Source: Methylicorpusculum oleiharenae (GTDB lineage: Bacteria > Pseudomonadota > Gammaproteobacteria > Methylococcales > Methylomonadaceae). From it: a stretch of DNA of 64,000 bases. The DNA is taken from contig NZ_WUTY02000001.1 in the NCBI RefSeq assembly GCF_009828925.2, positions 3,006,492 to 3,070,491 of the forward strand, written 5' to 3'. Below, in pieces: positions 10,421 through 19,411 of the stretch. Numbering within the stretch: position 1 is the first letter of the stretch; each line of letters starts with the position of its first letter. Both the position numbers and the translations under genes were made by a program. The notes beneath the pieces are model-generated. The model saw only the letters and a program-made list of their open reading frames with translations. It did no database searches and had not been told where the DNA came from.

Positions 10421-10945
10421 ATGAAAAAACAACTAATCAGTGTTGCCATGTTGCTGAGTTTTAACGCTGCAATGCCTGTCTCGGCGGCAGGTGATCAGGC
10501 TCTGGAAGAGTGTCTGGCAGCGGTAAAGAAAGACAAAATCGGAACCGTGTTAAAACTGGAAAAGCTGAATGTGTCCGGTAAACCCTTTTACGAAGTTGAA
10601 GTTAAAGACGCTAACGGGTTTGAATGGGAATTTATGTGCGATGCCTCAACCGGCAAAATAACAGAAACTGAAAGTGAGGTTGCTGATCCAAAAAGCCAGG
10701 CATTCAATCAAAAAGCTAAAATTACTGAAGAAGATGCTGCAGCGGTAGCTTTAAAAGCTTATCCGGGCAAAATTGAAGAAGTCGAATATGAAATTGAAAA
10801 GGATGGGAGCGCCTCATTCGAATTCGACATAGTCAACGATAAGGGCGTGGAAACTAAAGTGGAAGTCGATGCCGCAACTGGAAAAATTATTGAAGTCTCC
10901 ATTGAAGAATGGGAAATCGGTGAAGAGTCCGATGAAAAAAGATGA
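10421..10945 (+). CDS. exported PepSY-domain protein
   Basis: A 174-residue protein with a signal peptide (cleavage near VSAAG, residue 23) followed by two PepSY-like repeats, each ending in the typical VDAATGKIIEV / CDASTGKITET pattern. The protein is rich in Glu and Lys. PepSY domains are often periplasmic modules that inhibit or chaperone enzymes, but no specific partner can be named here. It follows the LuxR-type regulator after 72 bases; cotranscription is possible. Confidence 0.75.
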   Translation: MKKQLISVAMLLSFNAAMPVSAAGDQALEECLAAVKKDKIGTVLKLEKLNVSGKPFYEVEVKDANGFEWEFMCDASTGKITETESEVADPKSQAFNQKAKITEEDAAAVALKAYPGKIEEVEYEIEKDGSASFEFDIVNDKGVETKVEVDAATGKIIEVSIEEWEIGEESDEKR

Positions 10946-11088
10946 GCGGTTTATTAATTAAAGCAATGGTAAGTTCCTGTTAACGGTACTTTTTCTCCTT
11001 GAGAGCGCCGGTAACAGAACAGTTAAGATGGGTTGAATAATCGCTTTTTCTTCAGGTTTCAAATTCCAAACGCTGGGCAGTCAAAGGA

Positions 11089-11847
11089 TCAATGATCACT
11101 GTAAGTCGTTTTACAATGATTTTGTTCATCACAAATCACTGTTTTTTTCCAAGTCGGTTTGACTTTCTTCTCAACTGCTATGGCTTCTTGAGGTAGAGCC
11201 GGTAAGTCAGTATTTTCCGGCAAAGCCGAGGCTAATTCGCTTTCAATTTCAGCAATTTCTTCTGTTCTGTTATAGGCAACCAAGGTCAGCGTATTTCCAT
11301 TTTGAGTGATATGAAAATACTTCAATGTATTCATGCCAATCAATACCTCGGTCAGATGCTGATTAATATGAGCATCAAGATTGCTTATTTCCGCGTTACC
11401 CATTTTCAGGGTATCTATTCGAGTTTGATGATCAAGAACCTGTCCGCCCGCTGTATGAGTAGGAACCAGGCCTCCTAAAGGCAGTCCGGCTATTTTTGCC
11501 ATGTTGGCAGGAATCGAGGTGGTAGTCGCTCCGGTGTCGATCAAAAAGGGCATGGCGACATTGTTTATCAGCACGGTTCCTCTGAAATGTCCTTGTCGAT
11601 CCGTCTTCAAAATAAGGCCTCCTGGAATTAAATCAGGAGATTTATGACGTGTTATCACAGAAACCGGTTGAATGGTTTTTACGTTTTTTACTTTGTCCAG
11701 AAGACGATCAGCGCCATACCAGAGAATGGCAAGCGTCAAAAAGGGGGATAAGAGGAATTTAAGTGATGAGCTTATTTTTCCGGATGTGTTTGTCGAGTAG
11801 ACTTTCTTGTCTCTTGATTTGTAATAATCGCGGTCCTGTAATCCCAT
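11089..11847 (-). CDS. membrane-anchored retropepsin-like aspartic protease
   Basis: A 252-residue protein with one N-terminal membrane segment (about residues 28-48) and a periplasmic clan AA aspartic protease domain. The catalytic motif is FLIDTGATTTSIP with the Asp-Thr-Gly triad around residue 103, and a second conserved IGMNTL region follows. It resembles the TIGR02281 family of single-domain proteases that must dimerise to be active. GGAGTACTA precedes the ATG. The C-terminal 60 residues are not recognised. Its substrate is unknown. Confidence 0.8.
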   Translation of the reverse strand: MGLQDRDYYKSRDKKVYSTNTSGKISSSLKFLLSPFLTLAILWYGADRLLDKVKNVKTIQPVSVITRHKSPDLIPGGLILKTDRQGHFRGTVLINNVAMPFLIDTGATTTSIPANMAKIAGLPLGGLVPTHTAGGQVLDHQTRIDTLKMGNAEISNLDAHINQHLTEVLIGMNTLKYFHITQNGNTLTLVAYNRTEEIAEIESELASALPENTDLPALPQEAIAVEKKVKPTWKKTVICDEQNHCKTTYSDH

Positions 11848-11891
11848 TAGTACTCCGAAAAATCAATAACCAATTAAATAATTTTCAGTAT

Positions 11892-11951
11892 CTGCTCACC
11901 CCTTCAATGTTATTGGGTGCAGGTGGTTGATTGAAAAGTTTTTTGCAACAG
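11892..11951. repeat. half copy of inverted-repeat element, family B
   Basis: The segment from CTGCTCACCCC through GGGTGCAGGTGGTTGATTG to GCAACAG matches one arm of the full element at 28556-28700. The inverse arm is missing, so this copy is truncated. It sits upstream of the aspartic protease gene, on the divergent side. Confidence 0.6.
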
Positions 11952-12178
11952 ATTGTATTTTGTGTCTTTCGCGCTTTTCGTGGGCTATGCAGTGTTTAAG
12001 AAAATAGCAGTTGAACTACTTCTCGCAAGTGCCTTGGACGATGACAACAAGTCTAGCTTCAGAAACAATTTTGTTCTGTGAATAGCATTATTTAAAAAAC
12101 GGTAAGATTATGATCAGATTAATTCAGCTTCAGTGTTTACAAGGGTTTGAGAGGTGTTGAAACAGTTTAAAGACAGGG

Positions 12179-12201
12179 TTATCCACAGATTTTGTGGATA
12201 A
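12179..12201. promoter_or_regulatory. two inverted consensus DnaA boxes
   Basis: TTATCCACA (12179-12187) and its exact inverse TGTGGATAA (12193-12201) are separated by 5 bp. Each matches the DnaA consensus TTATNCACA. GATC sites lie at about 12112 and 12252 in the same A/T-rich 440-bp gap. The arrangement could bind DnaA or act as a hairpin; no dnaA, dnaN or gidA gene is near, so an origin is not supported. Confidence 0.55.
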
Positions 12202-12272
12202 ATACGGTTTCAATTATTTTCTTGAGAAAGGCAAGGAAAGTATTTTTATCAGCAAGGTTTTGATCAAATAAC

Positions 12273-12289
12273 CATAGATTGCGTCTATG
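12273..12289 (-). terminator. hairpin after GDPD gene
   Basis: CATAGA and TCTATG pair across 5 nt just downstream (minus strand) of the phosphodiesterase stop, followed on the minus strand by GGTTATTTG. It is a short and weak terminator candidate. Confidence 0.35.
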
Positions 12290-12292
12290 TAT

Positions 12293-13054
12293 TTAGCCCG
12301 TACGCATCGCGTGTCTTGATGATCTTAGTTTCAAGGCAAGTTGAGGATCGTCGGTGATCATCATCGCCACGTTGAGATCCAATGCCCTCTGAATTTCCGC
12401 CTCGCTGTTGCAGGTATAGGTCACGACCGTTTTGCCAAGTGCCTGTAAGTGTTCGACCAGCGACGAGGTGATGCCGGTAATCGGTAGACAAAAACCGGTT
12501 AGAAAAAGCTGTCTACTTAATGCAAGGTCAACATCATGGTCCGTATGAGGGGCTTCCAAAATGTAAAAAAGAGGTGTTTTCCTCGAATATTGATAAGCAA
12601 TTTCCAGACTTTGCAGATTGAATGACGATACAAAGACATCGTCGGCTTGCGACTCACCGATGATGTCCAGCGTTAGCTGCATTTTTTGCTGTTGCCTACT
12701 GACCGACTCTCCTTCCTGGTGTTTGACTTCAAGATTCAGAGTGCAACGCCCCCTGTATTTGCGGATAAAAGCCTCCAGACTGATCAATCCCTCATAATCC
12801 GGAGTTTGGGTAAAACGCATTGCCTGAAGTTGCTTGAAATCAAAATCGTCGATGGGCTTGCCGGGCAGGCCGAGTTTATCCAGAAATTGGTCATGGTACA
12901 GAACGGGAATGGCGTCCCGGCTTAACTGAACGTCAGTTTCTATCCCGTCGATGGCATGGTTCAGCGCTCGATCAAACGCGGCCACTGTGTTTTCTGGTGC
13001 TTGTCGGTTGGCGCCGCGATGGGCGAATATTTTGCAATTAAAAAGCGTGTTCAT
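12293..13054 (-). CDS. glycerophosphodiester phosphodiesterase
   Basis: Hydrolyses glycerophosphodiesters from phospholipid turnover to glycerol 3-phosphate and an alcohol. The 253-residue GDPD domain shows FAHRGANRQAPENT (residues 10-23), GIETDVQLSRD with metal-binding Glu/Asp, LYHD, NLEVKH, and a C-terminal MMITDDP. No signal peptide is visible, so a cytoplasmic UgpQ-like enzyme is more likely than periplasmic GlpQ. No transporter gene is adjacent. Confidence 0.88.
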   Translation of the reverse strand: MNTLFNCKIFAHRGANRQAPENTVAAFDRALNHAIDGIETDVQLSRDAIPVLYHDQFLDKLGLPGKPIDDFDFKQLQAMRFTQTPDYEGLISLEAFIRKYRGRCTLNLEVKHQEGESVSRQQQKMQLTLDIIGESQADDVFVSSFNLQSLEIAYQYSRKTPLFYILEAPHTDHDVDLALSRQLFLTGFCLPITGITSSLVEHLQALGKTVVTYTCNSEAEIQRALDLNVAMMITDDPQLALKLRSSRHAMRTG

Positions 13055-13551
13055 TAGTAAATACTTGAGCTACCCGATGTTTCCTGACTGAGTTTTAAAA
13101 ATGCGCCTTCATAATCAGTGTGCCTGTTTAGCGGCTCTCACAGAATCTCGTTTTTTCAATAGACCAGTAAAATGACCGGATTCCGGCCAAATGTCGGCGA
13201 TGGTCAAAATTAACGCACCATGATAATGCATTCTATAGGATTAGGCCTCTGTGTGAGTGTTCAATTGGGATGCCTGCTCACCTACGCCTGCAATTTAATG
13301 CAAGAGAGTACTTACCCTGTGAACTAAAAATGAACATTGGTGATTTTTTCTGATCACTAAACAGAGGGCAAAGGTAAATGCGCGCGACTGAAATTGCTTG
13401 CTCTGATCGTCATTACCAGACTGGAATCAGTGGACACACTCTGGCTGGTTTAAATTTTGCTTGATTTATCCAGGTTTCTGAAAAACACAGGCTAAAGAAG
13501 TTGGTCTATTGTTTAATTTCAAGTTTTGTTGCATCACACTTAAGGCTAGTC
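13055..13551. other. 497-bp intergenic region, no gene seen
   Basis: Lies between divergent GDPD and sdaA genes and must contain both promoters. Small pieces such as CCGGATTCCGG near 13178 and CTGCTCACC near 13274 (like the end of repeat family B) are visible, but no convincing ORF, RNA gene or matched promoter could be assigned. Confidence 0.5.
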
Positions 13552-14931
13552 ATGGCAATCAGCGTATTTGATATGTTTAAAATCGGAATTGGCCCCTCCA
13601 GTTCTCATACGGTGGGGCCAATGCGGGCGGCGTTGCAGTTTGCGCGAAAACTAGAAGAGTCCGGCCTTATCGAGCAGGTTGAGACTATCCATATTGCGCT
13701 TTATGGGTCATTGGGAGCGACCGGTAAAGGCCACGGTACCGACAAGGCCGTCATGATGGGGCTGGAAGGAGAGTCCCCGGATTTGATCGATCCATCGATT
13801 ATTCCCGGCAGACTGGAAGAGATCCGGCATACCTGCCGTCTTAATTTACTCAAGCGCCGGTCAATTACGTTCAACGAAAAAGCACAACTGGTTTTTCATC
13901 GAAAACTGCTGCCTTTCCATTCCAACGGTATGCGCTTTACGGCAATCGATGCTGGAGGCAACGAACTTTTGCAAAAGGATTATTATTCGGTTGGCGGCGG
14001 ATTCGTCGTCACCGGTGAAAATGCCGCCAGTGACCGCTTAGTCGATGATGATACCTGCCTGCCTTATCCGTTTAAATCTGCCGACGCGCTGCTTAAACTG
14101 TGTGCCCGGCATAAAAAATCCATCAGTCAGCTGATGTGGGAAAATGAAAAAGCATGGTTGAGTGAGAAAGAAATCAGAAGCCATTTGCTGGCCATCTGGC
14201 AGGTCATGCAAGCCTGTGTCGAGCGAGGTATGCATGCCGAAGGTGTTTTGCCCGGAGGCATGAAAGTCAAACGCCGGGCGGCGCACCTCTATCAACAGAT
14301 GACACATCAGATTCCTCATCAGACGCCGGGAGTTCCTGTCGGAACGCTGGACTGGGTTAACCTTTTTGCCTTGGCGGTCAGCGAAGAAAATGCCGCGGGC
14401 GGTCGGGTTGTGACCGCGCCGACCAATGGTGCAGCGGGCATCATTCCCTCTGTGTTGCATTATTACTGGAAATTCTGCGAAGGGGCTAATGAAGAAGGCG
14501 TTATCCGGTTTTTATTAACCGCTGCCGCCATCGGTATTTTATATAAGGAAAATGCGTCGATTTCCGGTGCCGAAGTCGGTTGTCAGGGCGAGGTCGGTGT
14601 CGCCTGCTCAATGGCTGCCGGCGCGTTGGCCGAAGTATTGGGCGGAACGCCCGAACAGGTTGAAAATGCCGCCGAGATAGGCATGGAACATAATCTGGGT
14701 TTGACCTGCGATCCGGTCGGCGGCTTGGTTCAAGTGCCCTGTATCGAGCGCAACGCCATGGGTTCGGTCAAAGCGATTAATGCCGCACGCATTGCTTTAC
14801 GGGGCGACGGCACGCATTTTGTATCGCTGGACAAAGTGATCAAAACGATGCGCGAGACCGGTGCGGATATGAAGACGAAATACAAGGAAACTTCACGCGG
14901 CGGTTTGGCGGTTAATTTGATTGAATGCTAA
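13552..14931 (+). CDS. sdaA: L-serine ammonia-lyase (iron-sulfur type)
   Basis: Deaminates L-serine to pyruvate and ammonia using a [4Fe-4S] cluster. The start at 13552 ([19 protein letters not shown]) gives 459 residues and fits the family; the frame is open 17 codons further upstream without similarity. Seen: [14 protein letters not shown], the [10 protein letters not shown] motif, and the cluster Cys in [18 protein letters not shown] and VPCIERN. Alpha and beta regions are fused as in gammaproteobacteria. Convergent with umuC. Confidence 0.95.
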   Translation: MAISVFDMFKIGIGPSSSHTVGPMRAALQFARKLEESGLIEQVETIHIALYGSLGATGKGHGTDKAVMMGLEGESPDLIDPSIIPGRLEEIRHTCRLNLLKRRSITFNEKAQLVFHRKLLPFHSNGMRFTAIDAGGNELLQKDYYSVGGGFVVTGENAASDRLVDDDTCLPYPFKSADALLKLCARHKKSISQLMWENEKAWLSEKEIRSHLLAIWQVMQACVERGMHAEGVLPGGMKVKRRAAHLYQQMTHQIPHQTPGVPVGTLDWVNLFALAVSEENAAGGRVVTAPTNGAAGIIPSVLHYYWKFCEGANEEGVIRFLLTAAAIGILYKENASISGAEVGCQGEVGVACSMAAGALAEVLGGTPEQVENAAEIGMEHNLGLTCDPVGGLVQVPCIERNAMGSVKAINAARIALRGDGTHFVSLDKVIKTMRETGADMKTKYKETSRGGLAVNLIEC

Positions 14932-14938
14932 CCGTCAC

Positions 14939-16228
14939 CTAACAGCATTTGACTTTGGCCAACTCGCTCCATTCGGTGGTGTACCGGCTGGATTTGTTGT
15001 TGATACTGACTTGCCAGCGCTGCCCTAGGCCCGTCGCAGCAACGGTGATGGCTTTATGAAAGCGTCGGTTGATCTGATCGACAGTATCCATCAGGACGGC
15101 AGCATTGTTCGTGTGGTTTTGATCGTCATATAAAAATAAATCGTCCTGCCCAGGCTGGGTTGCAGGACGGATGTCCGACAATTGTACGCCGCATTTTTGA
15201 TAGCGGTAACCGGTCTTGAAGAGTGATTTCAATAGCTGTTTGGCGGCACGGACAAGGAGCCGGGTGTCTTGTGTCGCTTGCGGCAGAATCATGCTGGCCG
15301 AACGCTGGTAATAGGGCTCCTGGGCGTTATGCGGGTTGGTGCGGATAAACACGCTGATTGCTCCTGTTACAGAGTGCTGATTTCTGAGTTTTTCTGCGGC
15401 GCGGCTGCAGAATTCGGCCAATGCTTCGGCCAGTTCATCTTCTTCGGTCAGACGTCTTTTAAAACTGCGCGAGCAGACAATTTGCTGTTTGTCCGCAACA
15501 ACCTCATCCATCATCAAGCAAGCGATACCGTTCAGTTCCATCACCGTGCGTGCCAGGACAATATTAAATTGTGCTTGAATCCGGTCAACCGGTTGGTTAG
15601 CCAAATCCCAGGCAGTTAGTATGTTCAGTGTATTCAAGCGTTGGGCCAGACGCGCGCCTATACCCCAGATTTCCTTGACCGGCACCTGACGCATCAGTTT
15701 TGCCCTGCGCTCAGCGTCGGCGAGATCGACGACACCTGCGGTTTTCGGCCATTTTTTAGCCGCATAATTGGCAAGTTTCGCCAATGTTTTGGTCGGTCCC
15801 ATACCGACACAGACCGGGATGCCGGTATTTTGAGCAATGGTGCGCCGGATGTTCTGACCGTATGCGAGAGGATCCTTATCGCAAATGCCTGTCAAATCCA
15901 GGAACGATTCATCGATAGAGTAGACTTCCAGCGTTGGCGAGAAGTTTTCCAGCAGCGTCATGACGCGTGCGGACATATCGGCGTACAGCGTGTAATTGGA
16001 TGAAAACAGCGTGATGTGGTGTTGTTTTATCAAGCGGCTGATCTGATAGACAGGAGTGCCCATTTTTATGCCAAGCGCCTTGACTTCAGGGCTCCTGGCG
16101 ACAATGCAGCCGTCGTTGTTGCTCAGTACGGCAACCGGTTTGATGGACAAGTCGGGTCTGAATACGCGTTCGCAACTGACATAGAAATTATTGCAATCCA
16201 CTAAAGCGATACGTGGCTGAGCTGGCAT
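14939..16228 (-). CDS. umuC: DNA polymerase V catalytic subunit UmuC
   Basis: Y-family error-prone polymerase used in SOS translesion synthesis. The 429-residue protein starts with [16 protein letters not shown], has the metal-binding [12 protein letters not shown], a helix-hairpin-helix region [11 protein letters not shown] and a C-terminal DUF4113 tail. QPGQDDLF near residue 365 could be a clamp-binding motif. It lies 5 bases after umuD and is read from the same promoter. Confidence 0.95.
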   Translation of the reverse strand: MPAQPRIALVDCNNFYVSCERVFRPDLSIKPVAVLSNNDGCIVARSPEVKALGIKMGTPVYQISRLIKQHHITLFSSNYTLYADMSARVMTLLENFSPTLEVYSIDESFLDLTGICDKDPLAYGQNIRRTIAQNTGIPVCVGMGPTKTLAKLANYAAKKWPKTAGVVDLADAERRAKLMRQVPVKEIWGIGARLAQRLNTLNILTAWDLANQPVDRIQAQFNIVLARTVMELNGIACLMMDEVVADKQQIVCSRSFKRRLTEEDELAEALAEFCSRAAEKLRNQHSVTGAISVFIRTNPHNAQEPYYQRSASMILPQATQDTRLLVRAAKQLLKSLFKTGYRYQKCGVQLSDIRPATQPGQDDLFLYDDQNHTNNAAVLMDTVDQINRRFHKAITVAATGLGQRWQVSINNKSSRYTTEWSELAKVKCC

Positions 16229-16233
16229 AACCG

Positions 16234-16833
16234 TTAGACCGAATGAATCACGTTGGTGACCACGCCCCAGATGACCATATCCATTCCGTCCTGAACGACA
16301 ATATCGGGATAAGCCGGATTCTCGGCACCCAGCACGATGACGTCACGCTCACTTTTTAAACGTTTTACCGTCAATTCGCCGTTTAGTGCGCAAATAATGA
16401 TTTTACCGGTGACGGGTTCCAGCGATCGGTCTACGACCAGAATGTCGTTGGGATGAATGCCCGCACCGAGCATTGATTCGCCTTCCGCACGCACGAAAAA
16501 AGTCGCCGCCGGTCTTTGTACCAGCAACTCATTCAGATCCAGCGTTTTTTCAATATAATCGTCGGCCGGAGAGGGAAAACCCGCCGCCACTTTGCCACTG
16601 AATAAAGGTAAGGCTGTCTTGGGTGCGTCTCTGTCAGGCTGGAAAGTTTCGAATGAAACCCGGGTTTGCTGACTTTGCTGTTGACGCTGTTGCAGCAGAT
16701 TTTTCAATTCCGGAATCATGCTTTCCGGTACCCGGATTGCTTGTGTCGTTTCACCGTAAACCGACGAGCCTTTTTTACGACCTGCGCCGGATCTGGCCCC
16801 GCCGCGTGTATCTTTGTGAGTGGGAAGAGTCAT
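16234..16833 (-). CDS. umuD: UmuD/LexA-family self-cleaving protein
   Basis: S24-family protein that undergoes RecA-stimulated self-cleavage to activate Pol V. Seen: a cleavage site AAGF near residue 83, the catalytic Ser in GESM (about residue 117) and Lys in LTVKRL (about 155). It is 199 residues, about 60 longer than E. coli UmuD. The extra N-terminus is basic, with [12 protein letters not shown] followed by a ribbon-like IRVPE segment, and may bind DNA. A partly palindromic TAC-N9-GTA at 16841-16855 just upstream is a possible LexA site. Confidence 0.9.
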   Translation of the reverse strand: MTLPTHKDTRGGARSGAGRKKGSSVYGETTQAIRVPESMIPELKNLLQQRQQQSQQTRVSFETFQPDRDAPKTALPLFSGKVAAGFPSPADDYIEKTLDLNELLVQRPAATFFVRAEGESMLGAGIHPNDILVVDRSLEPVTGKIIICALNGELTVKRLKSERDVIVLGAENPAYPDIVVQDGMDMVIWGVVTNVIHSV

Positions 16834-17043
16834 AATGAGCTACTATAATAATGTACACTTTTCAAAGTGACATATTAGCACTGATTTTAACTTTTCAGCG
16901 TATTTTATAGTGCGCCGGATATCTGGAGCCTATTACCGCGTAAAGTCAGGCAGCTTAACCTCAAAAAGTAACAGCAGTCTTTGCAGTTGCTGCGCCCATT
17001 GCTGGTCATCTTTCTCATAAGCCCTTTCCAGAGCCTCTTCTAA

Positions 17044-17928
17044 GTACGTGTTTTAAAAGTCGCCAATGCTGCCTAAATCTGCAAAAATCTAATTTTTTGC
17101 CGTGGCTAAGAAGAGACAGATTAAACGCTACCCAACCGATTTAAACGATAGAAAATGGAAGTTGATCCAAGATTTATTTTCGGCCGCCTTGCCAGGTGGG
17201 CGCCTAGACAAGTGAATTTACGCAAAATTGTTAATGCTATTTTGTATATGGCTCGTAGCGGTTGCGCCTGGCGACTCCTGCCTCTCAATGACTTTCCGCC
17301 CTATCAAACGGTATACGGATATTACCGGCGCTGGATTAAAGACGGAACATGGGAACGTATTCACGACACGCTGAGGGCTCAGGTCAGGCGAAAAGCCGGG
17401 CGTCATAAACATCCTACGGCGGGCAGTATTGATAGCCAAAGCGTTAAAACCACTGCCTTGGCCGTTATCAAAGGGTACGATGCGGCCAAATGCATCCAAG
17501 GTCGTAAACGCCATATTCTGGTGGATACCTTGGGTCTGTTGCTGGTGGTCGTCGTGACCACTGCGAATGTGCCGGAACGAGAAGGGGCGAAATTAATCCT
17601 GGCGTCACTGACGGGCAGCTGTAAAAAACTGCGGCGCATTTGGGTCGACGGTGGCTACCGTGGCCAAGAATTTAGCGCGTGGATAGCGGAGCGTTTTCGT
17701 ATTGCCTGGGCCGTTGTTCTTCGATCCGATAAGGCAAAAGGCTTTGAATTGTTGCCACGTCGCTGGGTCGTGGAGCGAACCTTTGCATGGCTTTATCGCT
17801 ACCGCCGGTTGAGTAAGGATTATGAAGTCAGTATTGAATCCAGTCGAGCATTTGTCCATATTGCCATGATCAATTTGATGCTCAATAGACTAACCAAAGG
17901 CTCTCCTGCCAACTTTTGAGACACGTAC
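17044..17928 (+). mobile_element. IS5-family insertion sequence
   Basis: An 885-bp element bounded by imperfect terminal inverted repeats GTACGTGTTTTAAAAG (left) and CTTTTGAGACACGTAC (right). The flanking bases are TAA on both sides (17041-17043 and 17929-17931), a 3-bp target duplication of the kind made by IS5 relatives. It carries one transposase gene, which is frameshifted. Confidence 0.85.
17102..17919 (+). pseudogene. IS5-family transposase, frameshifted
   Basis: The N-terminal part is read from GTG 17102 (VAKKRQIKRYPTDLND and on) and stops at 17215. The rest is in the -1 frame from about 17200 on, starting [17 protein letters not shown]. One C appears to be missing at the CGCCTAGA junction near 17203, where relatives read PGGRPRKV. 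The DDE residues are visible: [16 protein letters not shown] and [12 protein letters not shown]. It may be inactive, or it may be expressed by -1 frameshifting, which some IS5 relatives use; no A-rich slippery site is seen. Confidence 0.8.
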
Positions 17929-18098
17929 TAATGTTAAATGAGTCTGAAGGAGTGTTGAACTTTCTAACGGAAATGATTCGGACTAAAGCTTAAATCTCGT
18001 TCATGATGAAAAGAGCCGGACAATACCGTTCCGTTTTTTGGATGAAATTCAGTGGTTGTTGAGGGGCTTTTTTATAAAGGGGATAAAACTTTCAGGCA

Positions 18099-18135
18099 TA
18101 AAAAAAGGACTGGGCCAAAAAAGCCTAAGTCCTTG
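18099..18135 (-). terminator. Rho-independent terminator of tRNA-Leu
   Basis: AAGGACT and AGTCCTT pair around a nested AGGC/GGCC stem; on the minus strand the hairpin is followed by a run of seven T. It lies 10 bases after the tRNA 3' end. Confidence 0.8.
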
Positions 18136-18144
18136 TTTTATCTT

Positions 18145-18231
18145 TGGTACCGAGGGCCGGAATCGAACCGGCACGATGTTGCCATCACCGGATTTTGAAT
18201 CCGGCGCGTCTACCAGTTCCGCCACCCCGGC
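18145..18231 (-). tRNA. tRNA-Leu (anticodon CAA)
   Basis: An 87-nt gene with an encoded CCA. The acceptor GCCGGGG pairs with CCTCGGT, with G-U pairs at two positions. The anticodon stem is CCGGA/TCCGG with loop TTCAAAA, giving CAA at 18195-18197. The long variable arm of about 13 nt and the T arm GCCGGTTCGATTCCGGC are typical of class II tRNA-Leu. It reads UUG codons. It is transcribed alone, opposite to queA. Confidence 0.95.
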
Positions 18232-18242
18232 AAAGAGAGCAT

Positions 18243-18271
18243 AATATAATCAAAGACCGGGTGCATTGCAA
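18243..18271 (-). promoter_or_regulatory. sigma-70 promoter of tRNA-Leu
   Basis: On the minus strand TTGCAA (18266-18271) is followed after exactly 17 bp by TATATT (18243-18248), and the mature tRNA begins 12 bases further on. Hexamers, spacing and position all fit a strong stable-RNA promoter. Confidence 0.7.
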
Positions 18272-18322
18272 GCGTATATTTGATGTATTTTTCTGTTTAA
18301 TAAACTGGTAACATCGCACGCC

Positions 18323-19345
18323 ATGAAAAAAAGCGATTATTACTACCTGTTACCGGAACATCTGATAGCCCAGAGACCTCTACCTGAACGCAGCGCGAGC
18401 CGGCTATTATGTCTTGATTCTGCGCAGTCCCAAATCAGTGACAAGCATTTTTCCGATTTTATTGATTTGGTCAATCCTGATGATCTATTGGTATTTAATA
18501 ACACCAAAGTGATTCCTGCCCGGTTGTTTGGTCAAAAAGCAACGGGCGGCAAAGTTGAAATTCTGATTGAACGGATTCTGGGCAGCGATCAGGCATTAAC
18601 TCATATCAGAGCGAGTAAAGCTCCCAAGCCTGATTCGTTAATTATCCTGGAGCAAGGCTATTTTTGCCGGGTTCTAGGTCGTGATAACGATCTGTTTCAT
18701 TTGTCATTTCAAGGCGATAAAAGTCTGCTGGAGATGCTGACGCAAATCGGCCATATTCCGTTGCCGCCTTATATCGATAGAGCCGACGATCAAACCGACA
18801 TTACCCGTTATCAAACCGTCTTTGCGCAGGAGGAAGGTGCTGTTGCTGCGCCCACTGCGGGTTTGCATTTTTCTGAAGAGGTACTTGAAGCACTGAGCGC
18901 GAAAGGGGTTCATTCGGCGTTTGTGACCTTACATGTGGGTAGCGGTACTTTTCAGCCTGTGCGCGTTGAAGACCTATCGCAGCATATCATGCATAAAGAA
19001 TATTTCGCCGTACGCGAAGAAACTGTTAAGGCGGTTGAACAGGCTCGTGCCAGGGGAGGGCGTGTCATTGCGATAGGAACTACGGCAGTGCGGGCTTTGG
19101 AATCGGCGTCACAATCGGGCTGTTTGTCGGCGGGTTTTGGTGATACCGAACTCTTTATAACGCCTGGCTATCAGTTTAAATCGGTGGATGCCCTGTTGAC
19201 CAATTTTCACCTGCCGGAATCTACCCTGTTAATGTTGGTTTCTGCCTTTTCCGGATACGAAAACATCATGAAAGCCTATCAGCATGCAATTGAGCAGCAA
19301 TACCGGTTTTTCAGTTACGGTGATGCGATGTTGCTGACGCACTGA
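18323..19345 (+). CDS. queA: S-adenosylmethionine:tRNA ribosyltransferase-isomerase
   Basis: Transfers and rearranges the ribosyl group of SAM onto preQ1 in tRNA to give epoxyqueuosine. The 340-residue protein has the family start [53 protein letters not shown]-like [10 protein letters not shown], and the C-terminal [16 protein letters not shown]. No tgt gene follows; mfd is next, 66 bases later. Confidence 0.95.
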   Translation: MKKSDYYYLLPEHLIAQRPLPERSASRLLCLDSAQSQISDKHFSDFIDLVNPDDLLVFNNTKVIPARLFGQKATGGKVEILIERILGSDQALTHIRASKAPKPDSLIILEQGYFCRVLGRDNDLFHLSFQGDKSLLEMLTQIGHIPLPPYIDRADDQTDITRYQTVFAQEEGAVAAPTAGLHFSEEVLEALSAKGVHSAFVTLHVGSGTFQPVRVEDLSQHIMHKEYFAVREETVKAVEQARARGGRVIAIGTTAVRALESASQSGCLSAGFGDTELFITPGYQFKSVDALLTNFHLPESTLLMLVSAFSGYENIMKAYQHAIEQQYRFFSYGDAMLLTH

Positions 19346-19411
19346 CCCGCTGCGAAGGGTTTAAGGTTATACTACCGCCTTTTTGAATAACCGTTTCAAG
19401 CGCGCCCGGAT

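Larger units (their letters stand above)
16933..17982 (-). pseudogene. short coding remnant split by the IS element
   Basis: On the minus strand, 16933-17043 reads LEEALERAYEKDDQQWAQ and on to KLPDFTR and a stop. Skipping the IS and one TAA copy, the frame continues through 17929-17982 with no stop but also no start codon. The product of about 53 residues is helical and hydrophilic and is not recognised. It is best seen as the C-terminal end of a decayed gene that served as the IS target. Confidence 0.4.

Noticed and set aside
11848-12292. Possible replication origin because of the DnaA boxes
   Set aside because: Only one box pair, no dnaA, dnaN or gidA nearby and no clear A/T-rich unwinding repeats.
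13250-13310. Third copy of repeat family B near CTGCTCACC
   Set aside because: Similarity is limited to about nine bases and no second arm is present.
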